Translations under genes and position numbers: made by a program
Shown here: one piece after another, positions 31,419 to 43,089 of the stretch
How positions within the stretch are numbered: the stretch's first letter is position 1
Layout: each line of letters starts with the position of its first letter
Source: Lepidostoma basale
Lineage: Eukaryota > Arthropoda > Insecta > Trichoptera > Lepidostomatidae
Assembly (NCBI GenBank): GCA_022606425.2
Contig: JAHDVF020001331.1
Coordinates: forward strand, 1 to 64,000
Reading direction: 5' to 3'
Length of the DNA stretch: 64,000 nt
Notes under the pieces: generated by a model
What the model saw: only the letters and a program-made list of their open reading frames with translations
What the model was told of the DNA's origin: nothing
Database searches by the model: none

Positions 31419-32019
31419 TCCTTGGATCGTAATCGACTAGGTGCTGGTGTTTCATAGTAACAGTCCAGAGAAAAGAGGTGAGTAAAAACATGTATTAAAG
31501 TGGGTTAAATCGGTCCATTTCGCCATTTTAGAGTTAATAAGGTCATTAGTGGCATAAGTAGAATTCGTTTCCGTATATTTCGGCATGTCAACTTTGATGT
31601 GCCCGCTGGTGCGGTGTATGGCTGTAGCAGAATTTAACAGATACTACTCAGAGTAGTTACAGCCTGCGTGAGAGAAAACATATTACAGGAGGAAGTATGC
31701 TGCTCCGCAGTGCGTTATCTAACATATGTTATTTATGTATCAATTATGTATTTTCTTTTGCTGCTGTATTGCTATGTGTGCACGGCGGGACATCGAGGGA
31801 GAGTAGCGTAGCTTAAATGTGGTCTGGGTCCCCCTTGGTTGCAAATATACATATGTTATTATTATTATTTAACGTAAGTCCCGCAAGGATGGGGAACGGG
31901 CCTAGGGAGTGCACGAGTGACGAAAGGCGCCGCTGCGCCTATAACAGCTTCGGGTAAGCGGAGGGAGCCCTCTATGGCTCGGCCATATATTAAGTGCGTA
32001 ATTAAGTCATAGCACTATC
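31419..32019. other. Unrecognised stretch with a GC-rich block
   Basis: 31870-31990 is a GC-rich block (CCCGCAAGGATGGGGAACGG ... GCGCCGCTGCGCC ... GGGAGCCCTC) preceded by (ATT)n. It looks like a structured repeat end, but I cannot name it. Confidence 0.35.
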
Positions 32020-32065
32020 AAATTATTTCTGCCTATCCCTTCGGAGACACGGCGTTATGATTAAA
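32020..32065 (+). mobile_element. TTAG LINE 3' tip
   Basis: TTTCTGCCTATCCC-TTCG-GAGACACGGCGTTATGATTA; only the terminal hairpin region remains. Confidence 0.5.
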
Positions 32066-32094
32066 AAATTGTGATGGGTACAATAGCAGTGTTT

Positions 32095-32270
32095 TAAATT
32101 TTAATATTAAATAATTAAATAGTCAGTAGAAATACTATGATACTTCAACATTATTAATCGTAAAATGGTTAAATGTAAAACACTGTTTTATATCACAATT
32201 TTTATTATTCACTTGTGTCGCGACAGCCGTTTTGCCAACGTTGGTAAACACAATGTACAATTAATTGTCT
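32095..32270 (-). repeat. Penelope-type repeat unit with decayed hammerhead-like motif
   Basis: ACTATGATACTTCAACATTATTA matches 58715-58745, and the antisense of 32215-32255 retains CCAAC...GTTGGC...AAAACGGCTGTCGCGACAC, a degraded form of the motif at 48803-48850. Confidence 0.45.
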
Positions 32271-32284
32271 AGTAAATAACTAAC

Positions 32285-32660
32285 TAACATTCCTGCTCAT
32301 CGCACCAATTACGCTCAGAGCCCGGCAATGTACCGGATATGCGACACTTATAACAAATCTTTTAATGCAATCGATGTTTTTTTTTACCTAAACGTTTATG
32401 ATTTAAAAAAAATATATTCGCAGAAACTTTTCGGTGTGTATAGTGCTATAATGTTATATTCCTTTACTTGTATTATTATTATTATCTTTTTGTTAATTTT
32501 TATACCATAACTTAAGTATAGTATAAAAATGAACAGTTTTATCTTGATTTTAGTTTAGTTAAATCTCGTTTCATAAGTCTATAATGTAAACTCTGTTCAT
32601 TCATTTATATATGTGGTTACATGTAATTGGGCTTATTTGAGTACTTCATTGTGTATTTTT
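32285..32660 (+). mobile_element. TAA LINE 3' end, diverged
   Basis: HRTNYAQSPAMYRICDTYNKSFN, then 3' UTR with GTGGTTACATGTAATTGGGC; cut by the next element. Confidence 0.6.
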
Positions 32661-32855
32661 ACGTGGCACGATCAAATAAATCAAATATTGAATGTCGGCA
32701 TGTGAGGAGTCAGAGAAATCGACGCGCGTGCATGACACGATGTATGAATGTTGAGGAAGCGAGAGAAATATGTCAGGAAAGAAAAGTGTGGCAGTCCATT
32801 CTTTCTGCCTACCCCTTTGGGGAGACGGCGTGATGGTTAGTTAGTTAGTTAGGTA
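32661..32855 (+). mobile_element. TTAG LINE, last 190 bases
   Basis: WHDQINQILNVGM..., RACMTRCMNVEEAREICQER and AYPFGETA stop, hairpin loop TTTG (departs from TNCG) and three TTAG units. Confidence 0.78.
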
Positions 32856-33224
32856 CTTCTCCTACTTCTCTCCTGTTTTCTTTTTATACAAAATATTCTC
32901 GTAATCTTTTTTGATGACATCTGGATTTTTGCCTATTTATATTATTATACGATTTTTTATTAGCAGGTCACTTAAGCACCTATGTTCGGCTTCATTATTT
33001 CAGCAAAATTTTACTCCACCGTCAAGTTGGTACGAGCAATATAAGGCCGCCGTGTGTGAAATTCGCCACAACCCATCACTCTTACGGTACTCCCAGACAA
33101 TTATTTAATCAAACACGGAAGGCCCGGAATTCGCTGGTCATCATGATAAAAAAAATCTGATTAATTATATTAAGGGAGCCAAGAAGAGCACGCCTTTTGC
33201 AAAGACGTCAGAAAATGAATTATT
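32856..33224. other. No recognised feature
   Basis: One short ORF (32911-33108) with no recognisable content. Confidence 0.4.
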
Positions 33225-33655
33225 TTTCTTCTTTCGGTGCCGTGTCAGGTCCCCCCAACGTTGGCGATCACTGCAGCAAAGGCATCTCTGTCCTGCGCCA
33301 CTTAGAACAGGTTCTCAACTATTGTTATTCCTGTCAACTCTTTGATGTTCCCAACCAGGACAGCTACCCTCTATGAATTCTCCAATGTCCCTCCACTTTA
33401 CCCATTATTTTATTTGAAGGAGGTGGTATTTTTCTCCCCTTTTAGCACATGACCCAAATATGAGACCTTTATAATTTCCACACTCAACAACAGCTCTCTA
33501 ATTGGCTCTGACTTTCTGCAGTACGTCTGCACTATCGATCCACGGTATACGGAGCATTCTGCGGTGTATCCACATCTCGACGATTCCAACCGGTTCATTA
33601 CATTCACTTTCAGAGTCCAGGTTTCGCAGCCATATAGTGGAACAGACCATATATA
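33225..33655 (-). mobile_element. LINE C-terminus (RLEAFEMWIYRRMLRIPW family), decayed
   Basis: Antisense of CGTATACCGTGGATCGATAG, RELLLSVEIIKVSYLGHVLK and the 3' end with CAACGTTGGCGATCACTGCAG. Matches 39115-39548 in opposite orientation. Confidence 0.6.
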
Positions 33656-33679
33656 ACATTAATTTAATCATTCTTTGTC

Positions 33680-34385
33680 ACAACATGAAGACAAATAAAG
33701 ACAAAACAAAGCTGCTGACTGTAGGCCGAACGCAACATCAGATGAGAGTAGTGATGTCAGGTGTTCCACTAAAGAACACCAAGGAGTTTGTCTACTTCGG
33801 GAGCAAAATAACATGGGACGGTTGGTCTAAGAGCGAGGTCGACAGCCGTACCTATACATCAGGCTAGGCTTGCATTTAATAAAAGGTCGAAAATAATAGA
33901 ATCAAATAATATAGACCTAAAACTGAGAATACTCCTCATCGAGACCTATGTACGGAGTATCTTGATGTATCCGATTGAGTGTATCCGAAAGAGATATACA
34001 GACACTAGAGGCTTTTGAGATGTGGTCCTATAGAAAACTATTAGGAATTTCCTGGAGAGACCACATTATGAATGAGGAAGTTCTTCAAGGAATCGAAGGG
34101 GGAAGACACCTGCTCAGGACCTTGTCCGAAAGACGTGCAAGATGGATCGGCCATGTAATACGTCAAGAAGGTCTCTTGCATGCCATAATGGAGGGTATGA
34201 CCGAGGGGACAAACTCTAGGGGACGCCCACGCCGAGAGTACCTGGAGGACCTGTTGGTGGACGTGCGCTGCTCTACATATGCAGATTTGCAGATTTCAAA
34301 AGAGCCGCACAAGACAGGGAAGAATGGAAGAGAACAATAAAAGAAATTGCTGCAAACCAATCCCAGGATTGAAACTTTCTAACTA
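33680..34385 (+). mobile_element. LINE (RARWIGHV family), longer copy
   Basis: TNKDKTKLLTVGRTQHQMRV, KEFVYFGSKITWDG and EVDSR, a frame-broken middle, then ERDIQTLEAFEMWSYRKLLG ... LSERRARWIGHVIRQEGLLH ... RGRPRREYLEDLLVDVRC. Ends GATTGAAACTTTCTAACTA. It lacks the deletion in the 16661 copy after GTNSR. Confidence 0.7.
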
Positions 34386-34387
34386 TA

Positions 34388-34712
34388 ATTCTTTGTCGGA
34401 GTTTCAAGTTAAGATTATCGTTGCCAAATAATGTTCTCATTTGATTAAATGCAGCTCGTGCAACTTCAAATTTGCATTTTATTTCAATGTCCGGGTCAAG
34501 CAATTTAGTGATAATGCTGCCAAGGTATTTAAATTGGTCGACCATTTCAACATTCGCACCATTCAGTTGGATGAATAGAAATATATCACGATAAAATAAA
34601 AATAATGTAACACAAATTTTTCTTTTACATGGTACAAATGTTGTCAGCTGGACAATCCGGATTTCGGTGTTTATTTCATTTATATTCCACTTATCCAAAA
34701 TTTGCTCCACCT
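34388..34712 (-). mobile_element. LINE RT fragment
   Basis: Frame 34273-34710 (-) contains GANVEMVDQFKYLGSIITK ... PDIEIKCKFEVARAAFNQMR, the FKYLGSxIT motif of RT palm-distal regions. It points away from the preceding copy. Confidence 0.6.
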
Positions 34713-35037
34713 AATTATTACATTACATACATATGTATGCATGTGTAAACTTGTTCGCAATGCCTAATGCTATATCAAAATATATATTATGCTATATAAG
34801 ATATATCTAGGCATCTAATATGTCTATTTGGATATGCAAATTACTGACTGTGATAAAAAAATATCTATCAGAATTATTACATCAATGTCTTACTTAATTA
34901 CCTTACAAATATGGCAGCAATTTGTCTATCAAGCCTTAATATATTATTTAATTTAATACTTAGGCCTAACACTATTATTATAATATTAATGTTAATGTGC
35001 ACATGAATTATATGTTTAGTTATATATCAAGAATTTT
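34713..35037. other. AT-rich, no feature
   Basis: AT-rich with scattered ATAT runs; no repeat recognised. Confidence 0.45.
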
Positions 35038-35160
35038 AAATCATTTGACTTGCATACCGCATACATTCTCTATACCAAGATTTGTAATTCGTCCACACTA
35101 TCCGCAACGAGAACGGCGTAAAACAGACAAATCACTAATCTTAGCACCAGCATTTATTCC
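35038..35160 (-). mobile_element. TTAG LINE fragment from the RT palm, catalytic block deleted
   Basis: Parallels 21525-21650, but AACGGC is joined to GTAAAACAGAC, so the bases coding the YADD region are missing. Confidence 0.6.
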
Positions 35161-35204
35161 TTTCAATTCAGTTCTGCACATATTGAGAGGATTTGTGGCA
35201 CTGC

Positions 35205-35640
35205 ACTGAGGATGTTGGGCTTAATCGTCCGGACTGGCAGAGTTTTCAGGGATCCCAATGTGCTCAGAGTCCTATACAACGCATTGGTTTGGAGCAGGCT
35301 CGAAAGTGGTTCTGTGATATGGAGTCCTCACGAAGCGAGATATTCCGTTACGCTGGAGAGGGTTCAAAAAAAATTCTGAGGTATCTCTACATGAGGGAGT
35401 ATGGTAGCTATCCGTAGCTCTATCCCACGGCATTTCTTTTGGGAATGCACGGAACCATTTCTCTACAGTTTCGAAGAGATGGACATCTAATTACCCATTT
35501 CTTTAGATTAATTAGGGGATACTTCGAGAACTCGGCCGTACTAGAGGGTGTTCGGCTTTTTGTCTCCGATAGATATCTCCGACAGCGACAGCACAGATTG
35601 TTTTACCTACCGGCCGCCGATAATTTTAGAATAGATAATT
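35205..35640 (+). mobile_element. TTTGA LINE, more 5' coding sequence than other copies
   Basis: MLGLIVRTGRVFRDPNVLRV, YNALVWSRLESGSVIWSPHE and ERVQKKILRYLYMREYG, stop, then LGMHGTISLQFRRDGHLITHFF and YLRQRQHRLFYLPAA. It is cut before the 3' UTR. The VLYNALVxSxLExxSVIWxP motif is typical of jockey/CR1-group C-termini. Confidence 0.7.
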
Positions 35641-36307
35641 TTATGCCATTATTGTTTAAATATGATTTTGGGCATATGAGCGCCACGGCTAGCTCGAATG
35701 AAGCGCAATTGTGAAGTCCAATTTTCGACACCTTTATTGAGCAACTTAGTAAAATGGCAAAACGTTACGTGACAGTCTTTAGAAACAATGTTACCAGTTT
35801 AAAAACCAAACCCCTAAAAAAATACCCTATAAAAGTATGTTACATACTCGTAAATTCTAATTGTTATTGAAAACAGAAGAAACAAATTTGGAATTGGCGC
35901 AGAAAATAAAATTTGTCTCATGCAAAGGATAAACCAACCCCTTTAAGGCGAGACGTGATTGTGTAAATAGAAGTATTTCAAGGGTTGCTAATCCGCCTAA
36001 TAAAATGTACCAACCCTTAAGAATGGCATTCATTAAAATAAATTAAAAGATTGTGTGAAAAAAACCATTGTACGATACCACCAAAACTATCCAGACTATC
36101 TAAGGGGTAGTTTTTTTCAAATGCAAATAGGTTCCTCGCATAAAAATATATTGCTAGATACTAAATAAGGGATGAGATAAAAAATAATGGAATATTTGTT
36201 TATGTGGGTAAATAAAAAAAGAATGCGAAGTCTGATTTAAATACAGTGAATTTATAAGGTGAAATAATGCAGAAATTTAATATTAGAATAAAAGCGAACA
36301 GAAGACT
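35641..36307. other. No recognised feature
   Basis: AT-rich; no ORF of note. Confidence 0.5.
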
Positions 36308-36575
36308 AACTTACTAACCATCACGACGTCTTCGCGCAGGGGTAGGCAGAACTGATAGACCGCCACACTGTTTTAAAATATTTCTGTCTTAAAATATTTC
36401 TCTCGAATCCTCTACATTCATACATACATCTTGGTTGGTCATGTCAGAAGTCGGAAGAATCGACGTGCGTGTATGACTCGCTGTATGAATGTGGATGAAA
36501 CTAGAGAGGTGTCAGGATAGAGTGGTGTGGTGGTCCATTCTCTGCCTACCCCTGCGGAGTTTGTTGTTGTAGTTC
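36308..36575. mobile_element. Head-to-head pair of TTAG LINE ends (1)
   Basis: 36308-36430 is antisense (TTACTAACC tail outward) and 36431-36560 is sense, ending CTACCCC-TGCG-GAG then TTTGTTGTTG. The 5' ends meet at about 36430 and both 3' ends face outward. Confidence 0.65.
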
Positions 36576-36699
36576 ATATCGGTTTTAGATAAACTTTAGG
36601 AGTTAACACTGTAATTCCATAAAGACGATTTTTTATGAATTTAAACACTATTTTTCCAATTTTTAGTTTATTTCTCTCGACATGTTTCGTCAAACTAAA

Positions 36700-37145
36700 A
36701 ACTAACTAACCATCACACCGTCTCCCCGAAGGCGTAGGCAGAAAGAATGGACTGCCACACTTTTCTTTCCTGGCATATTTCTCTCGCTTCCTCAACATTC
36801 ATACATCGTTTCATGCACGAACGTCGATATCTCCGACTCCTCACGTGACCGACATTTAATATTTAATTGATTTGATGGTGCCACGTTTTCTTCGGCCTTT
36901 CTTTATCTCTAGCCTCGTTCATGTCGTATACCTTCTTCACCATTTTGTCTTCATTCATTCTTTAGTCTTCTCTAATAGAGGTAGGCCTAGGAAAACGTGG
37001 CACGATCAAATCAATCAAATATTGAATATCGGTCACGTGAGGAGTCGGAGAATTCGACGTGCGTGCATGACAAGATGTATTAATGCAGAGGAATCGAGAA
37101 AAGTATGTCAGGACAGAACAATGTGGCGTTCCATTCTTTCATAAA
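36700..37145. mobile_element. Head-to-head pair of TTAG LINE ends (2)
   Basis: Antisense part 36704-36965 with AACTAACTAACC outward; sense part 36976-37141 (SNRGRPRKTWHDQINQILNI ... QDRTMWRSILS) cut just before the hairpin. Confidence 0.65.
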
Positions 37146-37180
37146 TAGCATGCTGAGTTAAATAAATGTATTGTTTAATG

Positions 37181-37598
37181 CAGTGGTCCCCAACCTTTTT
37201 GTCGCCGCGGACCGGTCATCGTTTTTTAATTTTACCGCGGCCCACGGGGCGGGGGGGGACATATTGATGGAGTTTAAAAAAAATAATGTAATAACAATAT
37301 ATTTGTACAATATATAAAAATAAAATTTACAACTGTGGTACATAAGTTATAGTGACAAATAATAGTAGAGAAAACACAAAGTTTGAGGGAAAAATTAAGT
37401 AAAAAAAAAGAAAAAATATATAATAACCATGAAGGATTATTAAGTTTCAGATAATTTTTTATTTTTCTTTGGATAAAATTGGCTATAATTAAGTTTTTTT
37501 GGGTATGTTAGATTTTTCAAAACTAATTTTGATTTTTAAGCAGGCCCTTGCGCGGCCCAGTATTATTTGGTCCACGGCCCGGGGGTTGGGGACCACTG
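37181..37598. mobile_element. hAT-type MITE, complete, 418 bp
   Basis: Ends CAGTGGTCCCCAACC and GGTTGGGGACCACTG (inverted). An exact 8-bp duplication, GTTTAATG, lies at 37173-37180 and 37599-37606. The sub-terminal regions are GC-rich (CCGCGGACCGG / CCACGGCCCGG); the middle is A/T-rich and non-coding. Confidence 0.92.
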
Positions 37599-37789
37599 GT
37601 TTAATGAACATTAATCCTGTCCCGATATTAATGCTCAGTTAATGAAGCTACTCTCATACAATATAAAGCAAGCGGCGACCATTAATGTATGATGTGGTTT
37701 GACTAGTTTTTTTTATAAATATAATTATTGTTTATTATCACTTAATTGAATTTGCACAATATTTTATAAACTCTAGTTTATTTATTTTA

Positions 37790-38400
37790 TAATTTGGAGC
37801 AAGTAGTTGAGTTCGTGTATTTAGGTAGTATGTTTACAAGAGATGGGCGAGTGGAGAGGGTTATTGAAAGAAGAGTAGGGGCAGGCAACAAAGTGAATGG
37901 TGCACTTAAAGTTGTCATCGCAAACAAAAACCTATCCAAAAAAGCAAGAATGGCAGTGCACAATGGTCTTCTTCTACCGACCCTTATGTATGGAAGCGAA
38001 GCATGGAACTGGCAAAAGAAGGATGAAAGTAGAATAAATGTAGTAATAATGAGATCTCTTAGACGAATGTGTTGATACTCTGTGTATGATAGAGTGTCGA
38101 ATAAAAATATAAGAAGTGAATGCGGTGCGAATGATGGTTTCATGAACAAAATAATGAAAGGATCATTAAGATGGTTTGGACATATGGAAAGAATGAATGA
38201 AGAAAGAATTGTAAAAAAATTATATGTTAATGATATAAATGGAACCAGAAATAGAGGAAGACCGAGGAAAACGTGGCACTTTCAAATAAATCAAATATTG
38301 AATGTCGGCCATGTGAGGAGTCAGAGAAATCGACCCGCGTGCATGACACGATGTATGAATGTTGAGGAAGCGAGAGAAATATGTAGTTTATTAGTAATCT
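37790..38400 (+). mobile_element. TTAG LINE, two long open frames, 3' end missing
   Basis: MEQVVEFVYLGSMFTRDGRV ... LMYGSEAWNWQKKDESRI (37794-38075), one stop, then MYDRVSNKNIRSECGANDGF ... NVEEAREIC. It ends at ATATGTAG without hairpin or tail. A small antisense tip (CTCCGAAGGGGTAGGCTGAA) is at 38430-38465. Confidence 0.78.
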
Positions 38401-38574
38401 AAATAACTAAATAACACACTGAACAAACACTGTTTTTCTCCGAAGGGGTAGGCTGAAATAATGAATTACGACACGGTTTTGTCATTTCATTTGTTTAAAT
38501 AAAAATCACAAAAATTTCAGATATTCAATTTTAGCTCGTTTGCAATTTTGTAATAAGAATTATATTATACTAAA

Positions 38575-39114
38575 GAAACATGATGTTATATCTCGGAAGC
38601 GAAGTAACCAGCTCTAATGACCTCCCCAGAGAAGTAAGGTCACAGGTAGATAAGACTGCAGCGGTTGCAGGCTGCCTGAAAGATGTCATATGGAGAAACA
38701 AGGACATGAGGACTGACAGCAAGGTATGCATTTATAAGACCTGTGTGCGACCAATCCTAACATATGGCATTGAATCAAGGGGGAAAACTCTCAAGACAAC
38801 CGAAATGAAAACACTCCGCGCTGTAGCTGGCAAAACCCTACGTGATCGAGTTAGAAATACAGCAATCCGAGAAATCTGCGAGGTCGAAGATGTGGTCAGA
38901 TGGGGACGTCAAAGACGGCGATACTGGCATCAACATGTAGAAATAATGAGCTCAAATAGGATATCATACACAGCTCTCCATGGAACGCCAAACGGACAAC
39001 GCCGACCAGGAAGACCCCCGAAATAGTGGAGAGAAAGCTGGAGTTCAGCGTCTCAAGAGGATCCGCCTGTAATAACAGACTCCTGAGTCTATCAAAAGTG
39101 AAGAAAAAGAAGAT
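38575..39114 (+). mobile_element. GAA LINE with 148-codon open frame
   Basis: Encodes YLGSEVTSSNDLPREVRSQV, KTCVRPILTYGIESRGKT, LRAVAGKTLRDRVRNTAIRE and GQRRPGRPPK, stop, then SWSSASQEDPP; ends AAGTGAAGAAAAAGAAG. RTE-like C-terminus. Relatives at 40595-41325, 52626-52990, 53746-54138 and 62830-63510. Confidence 0.72.
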
Positions 39115-39548
39115 ATTATATATCGTCAGTTCTACTATATGGCTGCGAAACCTGGATTCTAAAAGTGAATATAATGAACCGGTTGGAAGCGTTCGAGATG
39201 TGGATATATCGCAGAATGCTCCGTATACCGTGGACAGATAGGGTCAATATTGCAGACGTACTACAGAGAGCCAGAGCCAATAGAGAGCTGTTGTCAAGTG
39301 TGAAAATTAGAATGGTCTCATATTTGGGTCATGTGCTAAGGGGAGGAAAATACCACCTCCTTCGACTGATATTAATGGGGTGGAGGGGCGTCGGGGAGTT
39401 GTTAGAAGGCAGCTGTCCTGGTTGCAGAACATCAGTGGACAGGAATAACAAGAGTTCAGAACCTGTTCCAAGTGGCGCAGGATAGATATGCCTTTGCTGT
39501 AGTGATCGCCAACGTTTGGGAGACCTAACACAGAAGAACATCTTTCTT
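39115..39548 (+). mobile_element. LINE C-terminus (RLEAFEMWIYRRMLRIPW family)
   Basis: VLLYGCETWILKVNIMNRLE, AFEMWIYRRMLRIPWTDRVN and SSVKIRMVSYLGHVLRGGK in one frame, ending near GCCAACGTTTGGGAGACC. The frame is open for about 120 codons. Confidence 0.7.
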
Positions 39549-39964
39549 CAAGTATCACTAAATTATATAAAGGAATATTTTTTCACTCATTTTAGCACGT
39601 GTCTAAATCATCTTACTGATCCGTTTATTATTTTATTAATTTCGCTATTGATCGCACTGCATTCGTTCTTGCTATCGGCAGGATCAAAAAAGGTTGATTC
39701 CGCATATCGGGAGTTGTAGTGATAAATATTGACTTACATACAAAAAACTCATTAACTTTTACAGTTTTGTAAAATTTATCTTTCTCCTTTAAAACTTGCA
39801 AATTTTATTCACAAAAAAGATAATTGATGTATTATTTTAATATATGCTTTAAAACCTATATAAAGAAACGGCTCAACGAATATTTAATAGTTGAATATGA
39901 TTTAAAACACTGGGTGTTTAAATAAATCTACGTATTAATAGTAAATATATTTTTATGGAATACA
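39549..39964. other. No gene; trace of TTAG LINE
   Basis: 39575-39680 weakly matches the antisense LRWFGHM...NKIM... region (GTCTAAATCATCTTACTGATCC). The rest is AT-rich. Confidence 0.4.
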
Positions 39965-40315
39965 ACAACAGGAATAGGGGTAGGCAGAGAGAATGGACCG
40001 TCACACTACTCTATCCTGGCACACCTCTCTAGCTTCCTCCAAATTCATACAGCAAGTCATACACGCACGTTAATTCTTCCGACTTCTAACATGACCAAAC
40101 TTGAAAATTTGATTTATTTGGTCATGCCATGTTTTCCTCGGTCTGTATCGACTCCGTACTTCATTCACATCGTAAACGTATACTTTCTTAACCATTCTTT
40201 CTTCATCCATGCGTTTCATATGTCCGAACCAACGCAGTGATTCATCCATATTTTTGTTCATAGTACTTTCTTCACTTTACATTCCTTCCTTGAAATTCTG
40301 TCATACGTCGTTCTT
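39965..40315 (-). mobile_element. TTAG LINE without tail
   Basis: Starts inside the hairpin (AGGGGTAGGCAGAGAGAATGG). Antisense of VYVYDVNEVRSRYRPRKTWH and MNKNMDESLRWFGHMKRMDE; ends at the CGRTTYDRIS codons. Confidence 0.7.
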
Positions 40316-40590
40316 CTTCATCTTCCTGGCGCTATCCCAAATCATTGTCTGTGTTGACTGTTAGGGTCGGTTCTTCTCGATCTCAGGCTGTACTTCTTAC
40401 GGTTCAGAGTATCGCCTTCACTCAAGCCATTTCTCCTCAAGACGCTATTGCACTGAATAATCCACGCGTTCCTGGGTCTTCCTCTGGATGGTTGACGAGG
40501 AAGATTCACAGACAAAGCTCTATTTACTGTATGGTCTGGTGGTCTCCGTTTTATATGCCCATATCATCTCATCTGTACGTCGTTTTATTA
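40316..40590 (-). mobile_element. Unassigned LINE-like fragment
   Basis: Antisense bases contain RQPSRGRPRNAW-like and ALRDGLSEGDTL-like codons in a broken frame; orientation is inferred only from its resemblance to LINE C-termini. Confidence 0.35.
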
Positions 40591-40594
40591 TAAT

Positions 40595-41325
40595 AATCTT
40601 CTTCTTCTTCTTCTTCTTCTGCTTTATTTAGGACTGTGTCCTGTTATTTCTCGGAGCCTGTTCCTGGAATGCAGATGTCCAACTGTCTAGCCATCTTTTA
40701 GATGGTCTTCCTGCAGGTCGATTTCCTGTTGGTACTTTATTTGCGGCTATATTAATCACTCTTTCAAAACATGCTCTTTCCACATTATCTCTACAGTAGC
40801 GTCTTCTCAGTCTTCCTTATCGCACGACATCTTCTACATTGCAGATCTTTCTTATTTCAGAATTTCTTATTCTGTCTCGGAGTGTCGTTCCCGCAACGGA
40901 TCGGAGAGTCTTCATTTCTGTGGTTCTTAGGAGACTTTATTTCTGATGGCGTCAGCTCTCGTTTCTATTCCATATGTCATTCTAGGACGTACGCATGTCT
41001 TGTAGATTCGAATTTCGCTCTCTTTTAGCATATTTTTATTTTTCCAAACAGCATTCGTCAAGCAGCCAGCTACAACGGCGGCCCTGTTTGTTAGTTCACT
41101 TACTTCTCCGTAGAGGTCACTGCTGCTTGATACATCAACAACTAAGTACTTGAAATGCATCATTTGTTCTTTTATTTTATTATCTAATGCAAGCTTGCAT
41201 CGTACTGGTTGCCTTGATGTCACCATGCTATTTGTCTTGTCTATGGAAATGTTCATGTTGAATCTGTGAGATGATATGTGGAATTTGTACAGTAGAACAT
41301 CTTCAGAGTTATTATAATAATAATA
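40595..41325 (-). mobile_element. GAA LINE, long but frame-broken
   Basis: Antisense: NRPAGRPSKRWLDSWTSAFQ stop and (GAA)n at 40595-40620; 40927-41394 (-) encodes NMNISIDKTNSMVTSRQPV, MMHFKYLVVDVSSSSDLYGE and IYKTCVRPRMTYGIETRAD. Covers more RT than the other members. Confidence 0.65.
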
Positions 41326-41917
41326 AAATGCATTTATTAGAATCGAACCCGTAGCTATTGTGTATCTACCAAACTGTTTATTTGAAAACTGCAATTAATA
41401 TTTAACTATGAGACTTTCATGCAATCTGCATTATATTCGTATGCAAATAAAACAGCTATGCAAATTGCATTTGCAAGATTCCCAGGAAAAGATACCCTTA
41501 TGAAATTGTATTATTTGCAAAATAAAATAAAACAAATAGATTACCAATGCAAAAATCTCCTTTATCTTAAACTGGATTTTATTCAAATTTCGAACATCGA
41601 GTTAAAAGGGTTATTTCGTAATATTTGTTTATTTATTTACACAATCTTACATGCGCTCGTTTCGAGAGGGTGAGATTTTGACATTCTTAACAACCCCTAT
41701 GGATGGAAGAATATTTGAAGATTTTTATGGTTTACTTTCAAATGAAACCCTTTATTTATTGTGTGATATTTTTAGATATGAATGAAAAAAAATATATATT
41801 AATTAACCAAAATATAATGTTTTAAAAATACGATGAATTATAATAGTTTTTTTTGTTTTAATAAAAAACGGTAAAACTTTTCAATTACTTAGTATATTTT
41901 TTATATAAGGAACAATC
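41326..41917. other. No recognised feature
   Basis: An 84-codon ORF at 41419-41673 is Lys/Ile/Leu-rich with no domain I recognise. Confidence 0.4.
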
Positions 41918-42105
41918 AAAAAAGAAAATGTGACGCGATCAAATCAATCAAATATTATATGTCGGCCACGAGACGAGTCGGAAAAATTTACGTGCGTGCA
42001 TGACACGACATATGAATGTGGAAGATTCTGTATAAGTATCCCAAGAAAAAAGAGTGTAACCATCTCTTCTTTCTGCCTACCCCTTAAGGGGAAACTGTGT
42101 GATAC
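41918..42105 (+). mobile_element. TTAG LINE end, diverged hairpin
   Basis: GACGCGATCAAATCAATCAA ... TCGGAAAAATTTACGTGCG; hairpin CCCC-TTAA-GGGG and CTGTGTGATAC in place of GGCGTGATGG. No tail. Confidence 0.6.
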
Positions 42106-42227
42106 TTTCGTTTTTTCAATTTTGAGCTATGACGTAAAATAAAAATCAATAATTAATATTTCTTAATGGCCTAGCAAAGGGGAAACATGTCACTCCCACA
42201 AAAAAAATGCACAATAAAACATCCAGA

Positions 42228-42730
42228 AAACGGACGGCATCTCCCCGAAGGGGTAGGCAGAAAGAATGAATTGCCACAGTTTTATTACCTGGCATGTTTC
42301 TCTCGCTTCCTCAACATTCATACACCGTGTCATGCACGCGCGTCGATTTATCCGACTCCTCACGTGTCTGACATTCATATTTGATTTATTTGATCGTGCT
42401 ACTTTTTCCTCGGTGTTCCTCGATTTCTAGTTCCATTACATCCTTAAAATTTATTGTTTATACCATTTTTTCTTCATTTATTCCTTCCATGTGTCCAAAC
42501 CATCTAAATGATCCTTTCATTATTTTGTTCATAACACCATCATTCGCACCGCATTCACTTCTTATATTTTCATTCGATATCATACACAGAGTATCCACAC
42601 ATTCGTCTAAGAGATCCTATTTCTACTGAATTTATTCTACTTTCATCCCTCTTTTGCCAGGTCTTTGCTTCACCTCCATACATAAGGGTCAGGACAATAA
42701 CACTATTAAGGGTCAGGACAATAACACAAT
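42228..42730 (-). mobile_element. TTAG LINE without tail
   Basis: Starts at GACGGCATCTCCCCGAAGG; antisense to VIVLTLMYGGEAKTW. The segment AGGGTCAGGACAATAACAC is duplicated at its 5' end (near 42685 and 42710). Confidence 0.7.
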
Positions 42731-43089
42731 AGCACTGACATTATAGCTTTTTTGGATAGGCTTCAATTGATGCATTTAAGCGGTCAAACCCGTGGAATTA
42801 CGTCATGACAAAATAAAGAAAAAAGAACAGCTTTTTAAATATCGTTTTAACTCAAGTAATATTTGTTACCCAAGCAATGAACTATGGCGTAGAACTAAAA
42901 GTAGTATCAAGTAAATAGCGAAAATGACCTTTCCGTTCTCATTTTGATTTGATTTTATTTCTAGTACTTAAAGTAAAGTGTCACAGAAATTACTTCTGTG
43001 TTATTTTAACGTCACGACCAGCATGTCCATTATTAAGAGTTACCGCGCTTCCGTTAGCCGTTCAATGTCATCGATTCACTTCCATTGAT
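42731..43089. other. No recognised feature
   Basis: AT-rich, no ORF of note. Confidence 0.4.

Noticed and set aside
36308..37145. CRISPR-like array from repeated CCATCACGCCGTC units
   Set aside because: Units are LINE 3' ends in both orientations at irregular distances, not direct repeats with uniform spacers.
41419..41673. 84-codon ORF as a host gene
   Set aside because: No domain, no neighbours, AT-rich codons; expected by chance in this composition.
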